From the NCBI GenBank assembly GCA_964538515.1, contig CAZIEW010000004.1, positions 42,474 to 106,473 on the forward strand: DNA of 64,000 nt, given 5' to 3'. Origin of the DNA: CALBZH01 sp964538515 (GTDB lineage: Bacteria > Desulfobacterota > Syntrophobacteria > Syntrophobacterales > Syntrophobacteraceae). Positions 54,913 to 63,622 of this stretch are shown in pieces. The position numbers and the translations under genes were made by a program. Positions within the stretch are counted from its first letter, which is position 1, and every line of letters starts with the position of its first letter. The notes under the pieces are model-generated. The model was not told the origin of the DNA and did not search any database. It was given only the letters and a program-made list of their open reading frames with translations.

Positions 54913-56616
54913 CTACCGTCCGGATTGGCCTTGCTCCAGTTTCTGGATCTTGGCCCACGTGTCGCGTAGGGTCACGATGCGGTTAAACACGAGCTTGTCA
55001 TCCGTACTGTCCGGGTCAACGCAGAAGTAGCCCAGCCGCTCGAACTGACATCGATACCCCGGTGCCATCCCGGTAAGACTTGGCTCAACCTGGCAGGAGG
55101 GCAGCACTTCCAGGGAGGCCGGATTCAAGAAGTCCTTGAAGGTCTCCCCTTCCTCCGTATCTCCCGGGTTTTCTTTGGTGAACAAGCGATCGTAGAGACG
55201 CACTTCCGCGCCTACGGCATGGGCGGCAGAGACCCAGTGGAGGGTGGCCTTCACCTGCCTTCCATCAGGGGCTCCACCTCCCCGCGTTTCCGGATCGTAG
55301 GTGCACCGAAGCTCGACGACCTCACCCGTCTTTTCGTCCTTCACCACGCCGGTGCACTTCACGAAGTACGCATACCGCAAACGCACCTCCCGACCGGGGG
55401 CAAGCCGATAGAACTTCTTGGGCGGGTCTTCCATGAAGTCGTCCCGTTCGATGTACAAAACCCGGGAAAAGGGCACCTGCCGCGTCCCCGCACTTGGGTC
55501 CTCGGGGTTGTTGACGGCTTCCATCAGCTCCACCTGATCTTCGGGATAATTCTCAATCACTACTCTCAGCGGCTTCAAAACCGCCATCACGCGGGGAGCC
55601 CCCTTGTTCAGATCCTCCCGGACACAGTACTCCAGGAGAGCCAGATCAACGAGACTCTCCCGTTTGCCGACGCCGATTCGCTCGCAAAAGTTGCGAATGG
55701 CCGCAGGCGTGTAGCCGCGGCGGCGAATCCCGGCCAGGGTGGGCATCCGGGGATCGTCCCAGCCCCGGACGTGCCTTTCTTGAACGAGCTGGAGCAGCTT
55801 GCGCTTGCTCATCACGGTGTAGCTCAAGTTGAGGCGGGCGAATTCGATCTGCTGCGGATGGTAAAGCTTGAGCTCATCGAGGAACCAGTCGTAAAGGGGC
55901 CGGTGATCTTCATATTCCATGGTGCAGATGGAATGGGTGATCCCTTCGATGGAGTCGCAAAGCCCGTGCGCCCAGTCGTACATGGGATAGATGCACCAAT
56001 CGGTCCCCGTGCGATGATGCGGCGCATGCTTGATGCGGTACATGACCGGATCCCGCATGTTCAGGTTCGGGGAGGCCATGTCGATCTTGGCACGCAGCAC
56101 GTGCTCGCCTTCCTGGAACTCACCCGCTCGCATCCGCTGGAACAGATCCAAATTTTCCTCCACCGTGCGACTCCGATACGGGCTGTCCTTGCCGGGCTCG
56201 GTGAGGGTCCCGCGGTACGCGCGGATCTCGTCGGCGCTGAGACTGCAGACGTAAGCCTTCCCGGCTCGAATGAGATCCAGCGCCCATTGATAGATTTGCT
56301 CAAAGTAGTCCGAGGCGTAATAGAGTCTGTCTTCCCAATCGAAGCCGAGCCAATGCACATCCTCCTGGATGGACTCGACGTATTCGATGTCCTCCTTGCT
56401 CGGGTTCGTATCGTCGAAGCGAAAATTGCAATGGCCATTGAATTCCGATGCGAGGCCAAAGTTCAGGCAGATGGACTTGGCATGACCGATATGGAGGTAG
56501 CCGTTCGGCTCGGGGGGAAACCGCGTCATCACGCGGCCGTCGAACTTGCCGGTTTTCAGGTCTTCCTGAATGATGCTCCGAATGAAATTGGGAGGAGGTG
56601 TAAAATCGATGCCCAT
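54913..56616 (-). CDS. glnS: Glutaminyl-tRNA synthetase
   Basis: 567 residues; AGGGAG fixes the start at 56616. Class I synthetase with HIGH motif in PNGYLHIGHAKS and KMSKS variant TVMSKRKL, plus the GlnRS-specific C-terminal beta barrels. It charges tRNA-Gln directly, so the organism need not rely on transamidation for Gln. It is full length. Confidence 0.97.
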   Translation of the reverse strand: MGIDFTPPPNFIRSIIQEDLKTGKFDGRVMTRFPPEPNGYLHIGHAKSICLNFGLASEFNGHCNFRFDDTNPSKEDIEYVESIQEDVHWLGFDWEDRLYYASDYFEQIYQWALDLIRAGKAYVCSLSADEIRAYRGTLTEPGKDSPYRSRTVEENLDLFQRMRAGEFQEGEHVLRAKIDMASPNLNMRDPVMYRIKHAPHHRTGTDWCIYPMYDWAHGLCDSIEGITHSICTMEYEDHRPLYDWFLDELKLYHPQQIEFARLNLSYTVMSKRKLLQLVQERHVRGWDDPRMPTLAGIRRRGYTPAAIRNFCERIGVGKRESLVDLALLEYCVREDLNKGAPRVMAVLKPLRVVIENYPEDQVELMEAVNNPEDPSAGTRQVPFSRVLYIERDDFMEDPPKKFYRLAPGREVRLRYAYFVKCTGVVKDEKTGEVVELRCTYDPETRGGGAPDGRQVKATLHWVSAAHAVGAEVRLYDRLFTKENPGDTEEGETFKDFLNPASLEVLPSCQVEPSLTGMAPGYRCQFERLGYFCVDPDSTDDKLVFNRIVTLRDTWAKIQKLEQGQSGR

Positions 56617-56824
56617 TTTTGCTCCCTTTTTGTCTCTTCTCAATTGTGATCTTCGGGGGAGCGCCTATTGGTCTCGCCCGTTGCCAGATTGAATGCAGTA
56701 ACTCCCGAGCACGAGAACACCCTGGAGGCGCTTTCGAAAAGCTGAGCGTACATTACATGCGCAGGGCTCACTTCGTCAACTGACCCATGCGCTCTCTTCC
56801 AAAACCACCGGGACAATGATATGA

Positions 56825-56854
56825 GGTTCCCACCTGAACTGCACGGTTCCCACC
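56825..56854. repeat. Two 10-bp direct repeats spaced 20 bp
   Basis: GGTTCCCACC occurs at 56825-56834 and 56845-56854, exactly two helical turns apart, in the 299-base gap between glnS and the cytochrome gene. A candidate regulator-binding site for the cytochrome gene. The rest of the gap shows nothing clear. Confidence 0.4.
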
Positions 56855-56915
56855 GATCACTCCGGGGCTGCTGTCGGACAAGCGAACGGAAATGGATAAA
56901 CAGGATGGATTTGGC

Positions 56916-58175
56916 ATGATTCAAAGAAGGCAATGGCGTGGAAGCACGCTGACGACCTTGCTGGTTCTTGCGACCATCCTGCTCCTGGGGTCCTTCCGAG
57001 GATCCGCCCAGGAGGGTCCTCCCAAGACCGTGCAGTTCAAGGGTCGAAGCCCGACGTCGGAAGAATGCGGCACGTGCCATGTGACCCTCTACCGGGAATA
57101 CGCCATGGGATTCGGCTCCAACGTCAAGTACAGGGACCCAGCCGGAAAAGCAGGCCCGGAGAGGATCCTGGATGTACCCGCCAACGTGTCGACGACGGGT
57201 ACCGGACACTCCCTGGCGGCCCTCGACCCTTATCCGGTCCATGCCCTTGAAGCGAGAACGAGCAACGGGGCGTGCAGGACGTGCCATTTTCCCCGCACGT
57301 TCTCCATCCCGGAGATGGATCAGGTGAGCATGGGTAGGCCGGACCCCCGGCCGCCCGAAGAGGAGTTCGGCGGCGTAAGGTGCATCAGCTGCCATCTCAC
57401 ACCCGATGGGGCGATACGGACCCCACACAAGGTCCAGGCGCCCCACGAAACGGTTCAAGACGAGCGCATTCATACATCGGTGATGTGCGCCTACTGCCAT
57501 AGTCTCGGCTCGTACACGCCGGGAAGCCAGACCCAGACCTTCCTCGAATGGCGCGAGGATTTCTTCAAGGCCGGCTTGGGCAAGCTGCATTGTCAGGATT
57601 GTCACATGCCCCGGACGCTCAGGAAGACGGCAGAAACGTTCGACGTTCCGATCCGCTCCGTGGCGCGTCACCTCTGGACGGGCGGCCATTCCAGCCAGCG
57701 GGTCATGAACGCGGCGACAGCGGTCATCGTTCAACCCGTAGCAGGGGAGTCACGGTTCGAATTTCATGTCATGAACGTTGGGGCGGGACATTCGATCCCT
57801 TCCGGCTCCAACCGACGGGCACTTTATCTCATCGTGGAGATCGAGGACCAGCAGGAGCGCATCGTGGCATCCCGCGAATGGCTGTTTGCGCCCTGGTACG
57901 GCAATCGACCGGATGACCGCGCTTTCGTCGAGGAGGACCGCCTTCGGCCTGATTCCATGGCGGCAACCCAGGCCGACTTGCAGGGGCCCCACGAGGCGAT
58001 CCTGCGCGCCGGAGAGAACCGAGCCCTACCTTGGAGTCCATCGCTCAAGCCAGGCTCCTACACGGTGAAGGCGCGGTTGATCTATGACTTGAACCGTTAC
58101 AATGACTGGACCCTCTCGCAAGATCAGACGGAAACCGTCACCGCATCGCTTGGCTGCCAAGTCACAGGGCAGTGA
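56916..58175 (+). CDS. Exported pentahaem cytochrome c
   Basis: 419 residues from the ATG at 56916, which begins a clean signal peptide (MIQRRQWRG, hydrophobic run, GSAQ); an ATG at 56892 is the alternative. Five CxxCH haem sites: CGTCH, CRTCH, CISCH, CAYCH and CQDCH, all in the first 60 percent. The last 150 residues have no haem and form a beta-rich domain (FHVMNVGAGHSIPSG), seen in some cytochrome c554-like multihaem proteins. It is a periplasmic electron carrier or reductase of unknown partner. Confidence 0.9.
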   Translation: MIQRRQWRGSTLTTLLVLATILLLGSFRGSAQEGPPKTVQFKGRSPTSEECGTCHVTLYREYAMGFGSNVKYRDPAGKAGPERILDVPANVSTTGTGHSLAALDPYPVHALEARTSNGACRTCHFPRTFSIPEMDQVSMGRPDPRPPEEEFGGVRCISCHLTPDGAIRTPHKVQAPHETVQDERIHTSVMCAYCHSLGSYTPGSQTQTFLEWREDFFKAGLGKLHCQDCHMPRTLRKTAETFDVPIRSVARHLWTGGHSSQRVMNAATAVIVQPVAGESRFEFHVMNVGAGHSIPSGSNRRALYLIVEIEDQQERIVASREWLFAPWYGNRPDDRAFVEEDRLRPDSMAATQADLQGPHEAILRAGENRALPWSPSLKPGSYTVKARLIYDLNRYNDWTLSQDQTETVTASLGCQVTGQ

Positions 58176-58221
58176 AGCAGACGCTCTGGTTGTTTCACAC
58201 CAATCAAAGGAGGATCGAGCC

Positions 58222-58707
58222 ATGCAACTGACCACCATATCCATCGAAAAGCCCGAAGCCGTGAATTTCATCTTGGGCCAAACGCATTTCATCAAGTCCG
58301 TCGAAGACATCCACGAGGCGCTGGTGTCGGCGGTTCCCTCCATCAAGTTCGGCCTAGCTTTCTGCGAAGCATCAGGAAAATGTCTTATCAGGACGTCTGG
58401 AACGGACCAGGAGATGGTGCGCCTCGCGGCCAGGAACGCAGAGGCCATCGGTGCAGGCCACAGCTTCATCGTGTTTCTCGGAGAAGGGTTTTTTCCCGTG
58501 AATGTGCTGAATGGCCTGAAACAGGTCCCTGAGGTCTGCCGGATCTTCTGCGCTACGGCCAACCCGACGGTGGTGGTTCTTGCCCAAACGGATCAAGGCC
58601 GTGGGATCCTTGGCGTCGTAGACGGTTTTTCTCCCAAGGGAATCGAGGGCGAGGAGGACGTCAAGTGGCGGAAGGACATCTTGAGGCAGTTTGGGTACAA
58701 GCTGTGA
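58222..58707 (+). CDS. Adenosine-specific kinase family protein
   Basis: 161 residues; AAGGAGG fixes the start. It matches from memory the small Adenosine_kin (PAE2307-like) family, found mostly in archaea and anaerobic bacteria: KPEAVNFILGQTHFIKSVEDI, IKFGLAFCEASG, GAGHSFIVFL, VCRIFCATANPTVVVLAQT. A structural study suggested adenosine or AMP binding; the physiological role is not settled. It follows the cytochrome gene by 46 bases, perhaps in one transcript. Confidence 0.88.
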   Translation: MQLTTISIEKPEAVNFILGQTHFIKSVEDIHEALVSAVPSIKFGLAFCEASGKCLIRTSGTDQEMVRLAARNAEAIGAGHSFIVFLGEGFFPVNVLNGLKQVPEVCRIFCATANPTVVVLAQTDQGRGILGVVDGFSPKGIEGEEDVKWRKDILRQFGYKL

Positions 58708-58879
58708 TGTAAGCAAGTCCGCCTGGACCCTTGCAGACTTGGAATCCATCGCTGGGGGCCCGTCAGCCTTGTCTTGCTTGCGGCTTCCCTGCCGGTGTAA
58801 TCCGGACCACCTTGTTTGGAAGTCATACGCTCCAAGCTTTGTCCATCGTGCTGAGCCCCCGACCGCATGCGCAATCCTC

Positions 58880-58908
58880 TTGTATGCTTCAGAACCGTTG
58901 AATATATT
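58880..58908 (+). promoter_or_regulatory. Promoter of the gspA gene
   Basis: TTGTAT (58880-58885) and TATATT (58903-58908) with a 17-base spacer, about 42 bases before the gspA start. Confidence 0.5.
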
Positions 58909-58949
58909 GCTCTCTAATCCGCTTAGGTCTCTTGACACCGGGTGATAGC

Positions 58950-60671
58950 ATGTACCAGGAGTATTTTCAGCTTGCAGAAGCGCCATTTTCTATCGCGCCG
59001 GATCCGCGGTATCTCTACCTTAGCGACCAGCATCGGGAGGCGTTGGCCCACCTGCTCTACGGCGTGAAAGGAGACGGGGGCTTTGTGCTGCTCACTGGAG
59101 AAGTGGGAACGGGGAAGACAACCATCTGCCGAGGACTCGTCGAGCAGCTGCCCAGTGAGTGTGATGTGGCTCTGATCTTCAATCCCCGGCTTACGGTGGT
59201 TGAGCTCCTTTCTACGATCTGTGACGAATTCGGCGTGCGTTACCCAAAGGACAACCGAAGCATCAAGGTCTTCGTGGATCTGTTGAACGCCCACTTGCTC
59301 GAAGCCCACGCCCGGGGTCGAAAATCCGTGCTGATCATTGACGAAGCGCAGAATCTCACTGCCTCCGTCTTGGAGCAAATGCGGCTCCTCACCAACCTGG
59401 AAACCAATCAAAGAAAGCTCCTGCAGATCATCCTCCTGGGGCAGCCTGAGCTCAGGGACATGCTGGATCGCCCCGAACTGCGTCAGCTCGCTCAACGGAT
59501 CGTCGCTCGTTATCATCTCGGTCCCCTCAAAAAAGAAGATACCGAGGCTTATGTTCAGCATCGCCTGGCGGTTGCCGGCGCACGTCAGCAGATCTTCACT
59601 CCATCATCGATGAAGACGCTCTATCGGCTGACCGGAGGAATCCCGAGGCTCATCAACACCGTCTCGGACCGGGCCCTTCTGGGTGCGTATGCGGAAGGGA
59701 GAACTGCCGTAACGCCAAGAATCATTGAGACCTCTGCCCGTGAGGTTATCGGTGAGCGGAAGCGCGGTCTCCGTTGGATGACCAGCCCTGTCCTCCTTTC
59801 GGCAACGGCGGTCACCGTCGGGGGTCTGGTCGTCATGGGAAAGCTTCTGACCGTGGTCCCAACGAAAGGGCCGCCCGCCGAGCAGGCGACGGTTTCGACG
59901 GCGAGTGCGGATCTCGTCTCACCGAGGTCCGTGCGCAAGCCTGTCCCTGGTCAGCCCAATGGAGCCTTCTCGGGTCAGGTGCAGGAGACTCGACAACGCA
60001 GCAGCTCCGAGCGGGCGGTCGCGGAGACCTCAAAAGCGTCCACTTTGGCATGGACGTCCGGAAAACCTGTTGCACAAAGCGAATTCTTGGCCTTTCAGGC
60101 CCTCTTCGACCTTTGGGGTGCCCCGCAGCCGTCGAGTGAGGACGGCCGCTTTTGCCAGCACGCTGAAGCTTGCGGTTTGCAGTGCTTGAGCGGGCGAGCA
60201 GCTCTCCAAGACCTCCTGCGTCTCAATCATCCCGCGGTGTTACGCCTTCAAGACCCTGACGGGCAGACGTATTTTGCCACCCTCACGGCAGCTCAGGATC
60301 AGACTGCCAATGTTGTGGTTGGCGGTGATCCAAGGAGTGTTCCCCTTTCTGAGCTGGAGCACTATTGGAAAGGTGATTTCATCCTCTTCTGGCGGCCGCC
60401 GCCTCATTATTCGGGTGCCATCCAGATGGGAGACCGGGGACCGGCCGTCGATTGGCTCAGGGCAAACCTGGCGAAGGCTGAAGGACGGCCCGAGGCTCCG
60501 GCGGAGGACAACAAGGCTTTCGATCAGTCTTTCCAGGAATCGGTGAAGCGCTTTCAGGCCGCAAACGGGCTCAAATCCGATGGAATCGTGGGGCCCCAGA
60601 CCATCATCCGGCTCAATGCCGGCATTCATTCGGAAGATCCCCATCTGGCCAAAGCCAGAAAGGACGGTTGA
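58950..60671 (+). CDS. gspA: GspA/ExeA-type AAA ATPase with peptidoglycan-binding domain
   Basis: 573 residues. AAA domain (about 1-260): Walker A GEVGTGKTT (50-58), Walker B SVLIIDEAQNL. A membrane helix lies near 277-297. The periplasmic part has a C39-like domain (about 370-490) and a C-terminal PG_binding_1 domain (about 500-565; VKRFQAANGLKSDGIVGPQT). With GspB (ExeB) it remodels peptidoglycan to let the type II secretin assemble. The rest of the type II system is not in this window. Confidence 0.92.
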   Translation: MYQEYFQLAEAPFSIAPDPRYLYLSDQHREALAHLLYGVKGDGGFVLLTGEVGTGKTTICRGLVEQLPSECDVALIFNPRLTVVELLSTICDEFGVRYPKDNRSIKVFVDLLNAHLLEAHARGRKSVLIIDEAQNLTASVLEQMRLLTNLETNQRKLLQIILLGQPELRDMLDRPELRQLAQRIVARYHLGPLKKEDTEAYVQHRLAVAGARQQIFTPSSMKTLYRLTGGIPRLINTVSDRALLGAYAEGRTAVTPRIIETSAREVIGERKRGLRWMTSPVLLSATAVTVGGLVVMGKLLTVVPTKGPPAEQATVSTASADLVSPRSVRKPVPGQPNGAFSGQVQETRQRSSSERAVAETSKASTLAWTSGKPVAQSEFLAFQALFDLWGAPQPSSEDGRFCQHAEACGLQCLSGRAALQDLLRLNHPAVLRLQDPDGQTYFATLTAAQDQTANVVVGGDPRSVPLSELEHYWKGDFILFWRPPPHYSGAIQMGDRGPAVDWLRANLAKAEGRPEAPAEDNKAFDQSFQESVKRFQAANGLKSDGIVGPQTIIRLNAGIHSEDPHLAKARKDG

Positions 60672-60673
60672 CG

Positions 60674-61672
60674 GTGTCCTACATTCTGGATGCGTTACGG
60701 AAGTCGGAGCAGGAGCGGCAACGGGGCACCTCCCCGGGATTGGATACCATCCATGTCCCCGTGCGGTGCGACCCTGAACGGAAGCGCGTGTGGCCGTGGA
60801 TTCTGGCTAGTGTCTTGGCACTCAACGTTGCGGGGATCCTTGGCTGGTGGCTAGGGCCATGGCAGGCCAAGCGGGAGCGAATCCCCGACACCTCGGTTTC
60901 CTCGGCGACCGGTCCCTCAAATCTGACGGGTCAGCCTTCTGCGGCCATGGAAGGCGGGCCCAAGGCAGGGCCAACGACGCAGGGCTCCTCGAGGATGCAG
61001 CCTTCACTGTCAGGGGGATCCACGGGCAAGACCGCATCACGAGCGACGGAGTCTGTGGTTGTCCAAGAGTCCCTCACCCCACCCACCATTCAAGCCAGCA
61101 AAGGGCCTGAGCGCCCCTTGGCCTCAGCACCGAGACAGATCGCCGCTCCGCCTGGGGGTCCACCGGGACGAGTCGGCCAGACCAAGGTGCCCGAGCCCTC
61201 GAAGCCCGAACGATCAGCGACGGCGGGAGGGGCGAGCACTCAACCGATGCCGCCGGTGAAGAGCAGCGAGCCCATGAAGGCTGACGATCCCAAGCGCAGC
61301 GCGACAAAGCCGTCTCCTCCCGCGCCGCCCACCGGACAGGCGCCACCCCGAGCTCCCATGACTCCAACTCAAGGAGGAGCCGCAGAGATGGGGCTCATCG
61401 AAGATCTGAAGCCCCTGATCTCGGAAACGCGACCGGCCCGCAAGGAACCGGAGTACAGCCAAGTTCCCGCGTCCGTGAAGAATGACATTCCGAAGCTTTC
61501 GCTCTCTTTCCTGGTTTATTCGGAAAACCCCGCAGAACGAAGGGTAACGATCAACGGCAAGGTGCTCAGAGAAGGCGATGAAATCTCAGAAGGCCTGAAG
61601 CTCGAGAAAATTACCCACGAAGGTGCGGTGTTTAATTACAGAGGCTATCATTTTCACAAAGGGGTCTTCTGA
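60674..61672 (+). CDS. gspB: GspB-like type II secretion accessory protein
   Basis: 332 residues from a GTG at 60674 with AAAGGA upstream; a TTG at 60668 overlaps the gspA stop. N-terminal SYILDALRKSEQERQRG is the conserved GspB start. One membrane helix (about 40-60), a Pro/Ser/Lys-rich linker of nearly 200 residues, and a C-terminal T2SSB domain (about 265-332; LSLSFLVYSENPAERRVTING). It pairs with the adjacent GspA at the inner membrane. Confidence 0.92.
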   Translation: MSYILDALRKSEQERQRGTSPGLDTIHVPVRCDPERKRVWPWILASVLALNVAGILGWWLGPWQAKRERIPDTSVSSATGPSNLTGQPSAAMEGGPKAGPTTQGSSRMQPSLSGGSTGKTASRATESVVVQESLTPPTIQASKGPERPLASAPRQIAAPPGGPPGRVGQTKVPEPSKPERSATAGGASTQPMPPVKSSEPMKADDPKRSATKPSPPAPPTGQAPPRAPMTPTQGGAAEMGLIEDLKPLISETRPARKEPEYSQVPASVKNDIPKLSLSFLVYSENPAERRVTINGKVLREGDEISEGLKLEKITHEGAVFNYRGYHFHKGVF

Positions 61673-61721
61673 CGAAAATCCCTTCCATTGGCCGCCTTCC
61701 GGGCGATCTCAGCGGAGACCG

Positions 61722-63017
61722 ATGCGCGCATTCATTCTGAGCCCACACCCCGCATCCATTGCGCTGGGGCTTCTCTTATCGCCCGAAGCATGGACACGGC
61801 TGGGAAACGGAATCGGGCAGAGTGGGGCTCTTTTCCCTTGGCTGATTGCCATGTCCGCTCTCATATACCTTGCCAATGGGTGGGTCTACGACCGGTTGCA
61901 GCATTTTATCCACCCCACAATGGTTGAATCTCACCCTCTTGGCATCCTCTTGGGGCTTGAGGGCTCTCACCTGTTCCCGATGGTCACACGGCTACCCGCC
62001 TTCGTTTGCCTCGGTACGGGAGTTCTTGCCACCGCAGGATTTGTCTTCAACGAAGTATTCGTCTACTGGTTCCCGAATTTCGCCTTCGCCTTCTTGCTGC
62101 TGGGTTTGCTGCTCATGGTCAGCCTCATCTCGCCACGCGCTGCCCTCATGCTGCAGACCTTGTGTGTCGGCGTTGCCCTCGCAGGCGTCGTCGCCTTGTC
62201 CATCGCGGGGTGTTTTCTCTGGAGCACCGCCCCGGCTCCTGAAGCGGCGTGCCCTGCAGCCTTGGCGATTCGGCCGGCTTTGGCCTGCCTCGTGTTGTTC
62301 ATGGGATTCGAGCTCTCCGTTTATGGCCCACAGACGCCGGCCGGACATCACCCAGCATCCCGCTTCGTGGTCGCGGCGGCCGCGGTTCTGTTCCTGACAT
62401 GGTCTGTTGTGTCGGTCCATCTTGTGCCGTTGGAGAATCTCGCGGAGAGCTCAGTGCCCCATATGGTGACCGCGCGAGCCATTCTTGGGGAGCCCGGCCG
62501 GATCATCATGGGAATCGTCGTGCTGGCCGGCTGCTGCGGGGTGGTCAACGGGGCATTCCTTGCTTTGTACGGCCTCGCAGGGGGACTGCTTCATCCGGGC
62601 GAGGCCGGCCCTCCTTCCCGGCAATGGCTCACGCCCGGGCGGATCGCGATCTTGATCCTCGCTGCGGCAATCGCCACGGCCCTCGCCTCAGGGCTTGCAG
62701 GAGAGTCGGAGCTTGAAGTCTGGCTGCGAGGGTCCACCCTGCTCTGGCTCCTGGGTTACGCTGTCTTCCATCTGTCTTTGTGGCTCCTGACGCTCCGCAA
62801 TCCATCAACCGCAGAGGCGGACACGAAAGCTATCAGCAACCGAGCCCGCATCCATGGCGCTTTTCTCCTTCTTTTCTCGGGCACGGTGGCCGCCTCCGCA
62901 TGGACGGACCCCGAAAGAGCCGGTCTTCTCTCCTTCATGCTGGTCGCGTCTTTCCTGACGTGCATTATATTACTCCCATGGCGCAGGGTCGTTAACGGGC
63001 GCCGGAGAGGCGATTGA
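61722..63017 (+). CDS. Multi-pass permease, APC-superfamily-like
   Basis: 431 residues with about 11-12 hydrophobic segments and GGAG before the ATG. Features such as a helix-1 region near GQSGALFPW and FVCLGTGVLATAGF suggest an amino-acid permease-like fold, but the match is loose and the substrate unknown. The C-terminus is basic (RRVVNGRRRGD). It follows gspB by 49 bases and may be cotranscribed. Confidence 0.7.
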   Translation: MRAFILSPHPASIALGLLLSPEAWTRLGNGIGQSGALFPWLIAMSALIYLANGWVYDRLQHFIHPTMVESHPLGILLGLEGSHLFPMVTRLPAFVCLGTGVLATAGFVFNEVFVYWFPNFAFAFLLLGLLLMVSLISPRAALMLQTLCVGVALAGVVALSIAGCFLWSTAPAPEAACPAALAIRPALACLVLFMGFELSVYGPQTPAGHHPASRFVVAAAAVLFLTWSVVSVHLVPLENLAESSVPHMVTARAILGEPGRIIMGIVVLAGCCGVVNGAFLALYGLAGGLLHPGEAGPPSRQWLTPGRIAILILAAAIATALASGLAGESELEVWLRGSTLLWLLGYAVFHLSLWLLTLRNPSTAEADTKAISNRARIHGAFLLLFSGTVAASAWTDPERAGLLSFMLVASFLTCIILLPWRRVVNGRRRGD

Positions 63018-63090
63018 GTGGGGGAGTGTGGGAAGATCTCTCCTCCTCGACACTGCGATGCTGACTGAGAAACACGACAGGAGGAGTGGC

Positions 63091-63507
63091 ATGATTACCC
63101 GGCGATTTGCATGGATGGTGCTGTTGATGCTGGGGTTGGTGAGTCTGGGATGGACGGCGGTATCGGAATCCGCTCCCAAGGACGTCCCCAGAATCAGCAA
63201 GGAGGAGCTCAAGCCTGAACTGGGCTCCAAGGATATTGTTCTGCTCGACGTCCGGGCAGGCAAGGATTGGAGCTCCAGCGAGCTGAAGATCAAGGGAGCC
63301 GTTCGGGAAGATCCGAAGGACTTTGAGGCTTGGGCTTCCAAGTACCCCACGGAGAAAAAGATCGTTCTTTACTGCGCCTGACCGAACGAAGGAACGAGTG
63401 CCAGTTTGGCACAAAAACTGATCGATAAAGGCTACATCAACGTCTTCGCCCTGAAAGGCGGATGGCACGAGTGGCAGAGGGCCCAATTCCCGACCGAAGC
63501 GAAGTGA
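63091..63507 (+). CDS. Exported selenocysteine-containing rhodanese (TGA read as Sec)
   Basis: 138 residues if TGA at 63379-63381 is read as selenocysteine (residue 97). AGGAGG fixes the start at 63091. Signal peptide about 1-28. The rhodanese fold starts with LLDVRAGKDW and reaches the active loop VLYCA-Sec-PNEGTSASLA, then KGGWHEWQ. The same frame continues with good rhodanese sequence to TGA at 63505. Related rhodaneses carry Cys here (YCACPNE), so Sec97 pairs with Cys95 in a C-x-U motif. A SECIS-like hairpin follows at 63398-63412. Periplasmic sulfurtransferase or redox role; substrate unknown. The alternative, a stop truncating the protein to 96 residues, is much less likely. Confidence 0.9.
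63398..63412 (+). promoter_or_regulatory. Bacterial SECIS element
   Basis: GTGCCA and TGGCAC form a perfect 6-bp stem with loop GTT. The loop G (63404) follows the TGA after 22 bases, within the 16-37 range known for bacterial SECIS elements, and the G is in the first loop position as expected. It lies in the coding frame and should recruit SelB. Confidence 0.8.
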
Positions 63508-63525
63508 GGCATCCTATTCCGTAGA

Positions 63526-63560
63526 GGGGGCCGGCGATCGTTGCGGTACGTTCGGCCTCC
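63526..63560 (+). terminator. Weak hairpin after the rhodanese gene
   Basis: Eight-base arms (63526-63533 and 63553-63560, one G-T pair) with TTGTCC after. Possible terminator, 18 bases after the stop. Confidence 0.35.
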
Positions 63561-63622
63561 TTGTCCTCACGTCTTTGTGTAACCAAACCGAGCAACAATA
63601 CGACCGACGGACAATCGATCGC

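Noticed and set aside
55219..56649. 476-codon plus-strand frame
   Set aside because: Exact antisense shadow of glnS, caused by GC-rich codon bias.
56640..57734. 364-codon minus-strand frame
   Set aside because: Shadow of the multihaem cytochrome, whose five CxxCH motifs settle the strand.
63091..63381. Rhodanese as a pseudogene truncated by a stop codon
   Set aside because: Downstream frame is intact, conserved in pattern, and a SECIS-like hairpin is at the right distance; selenocysteine explains it better.
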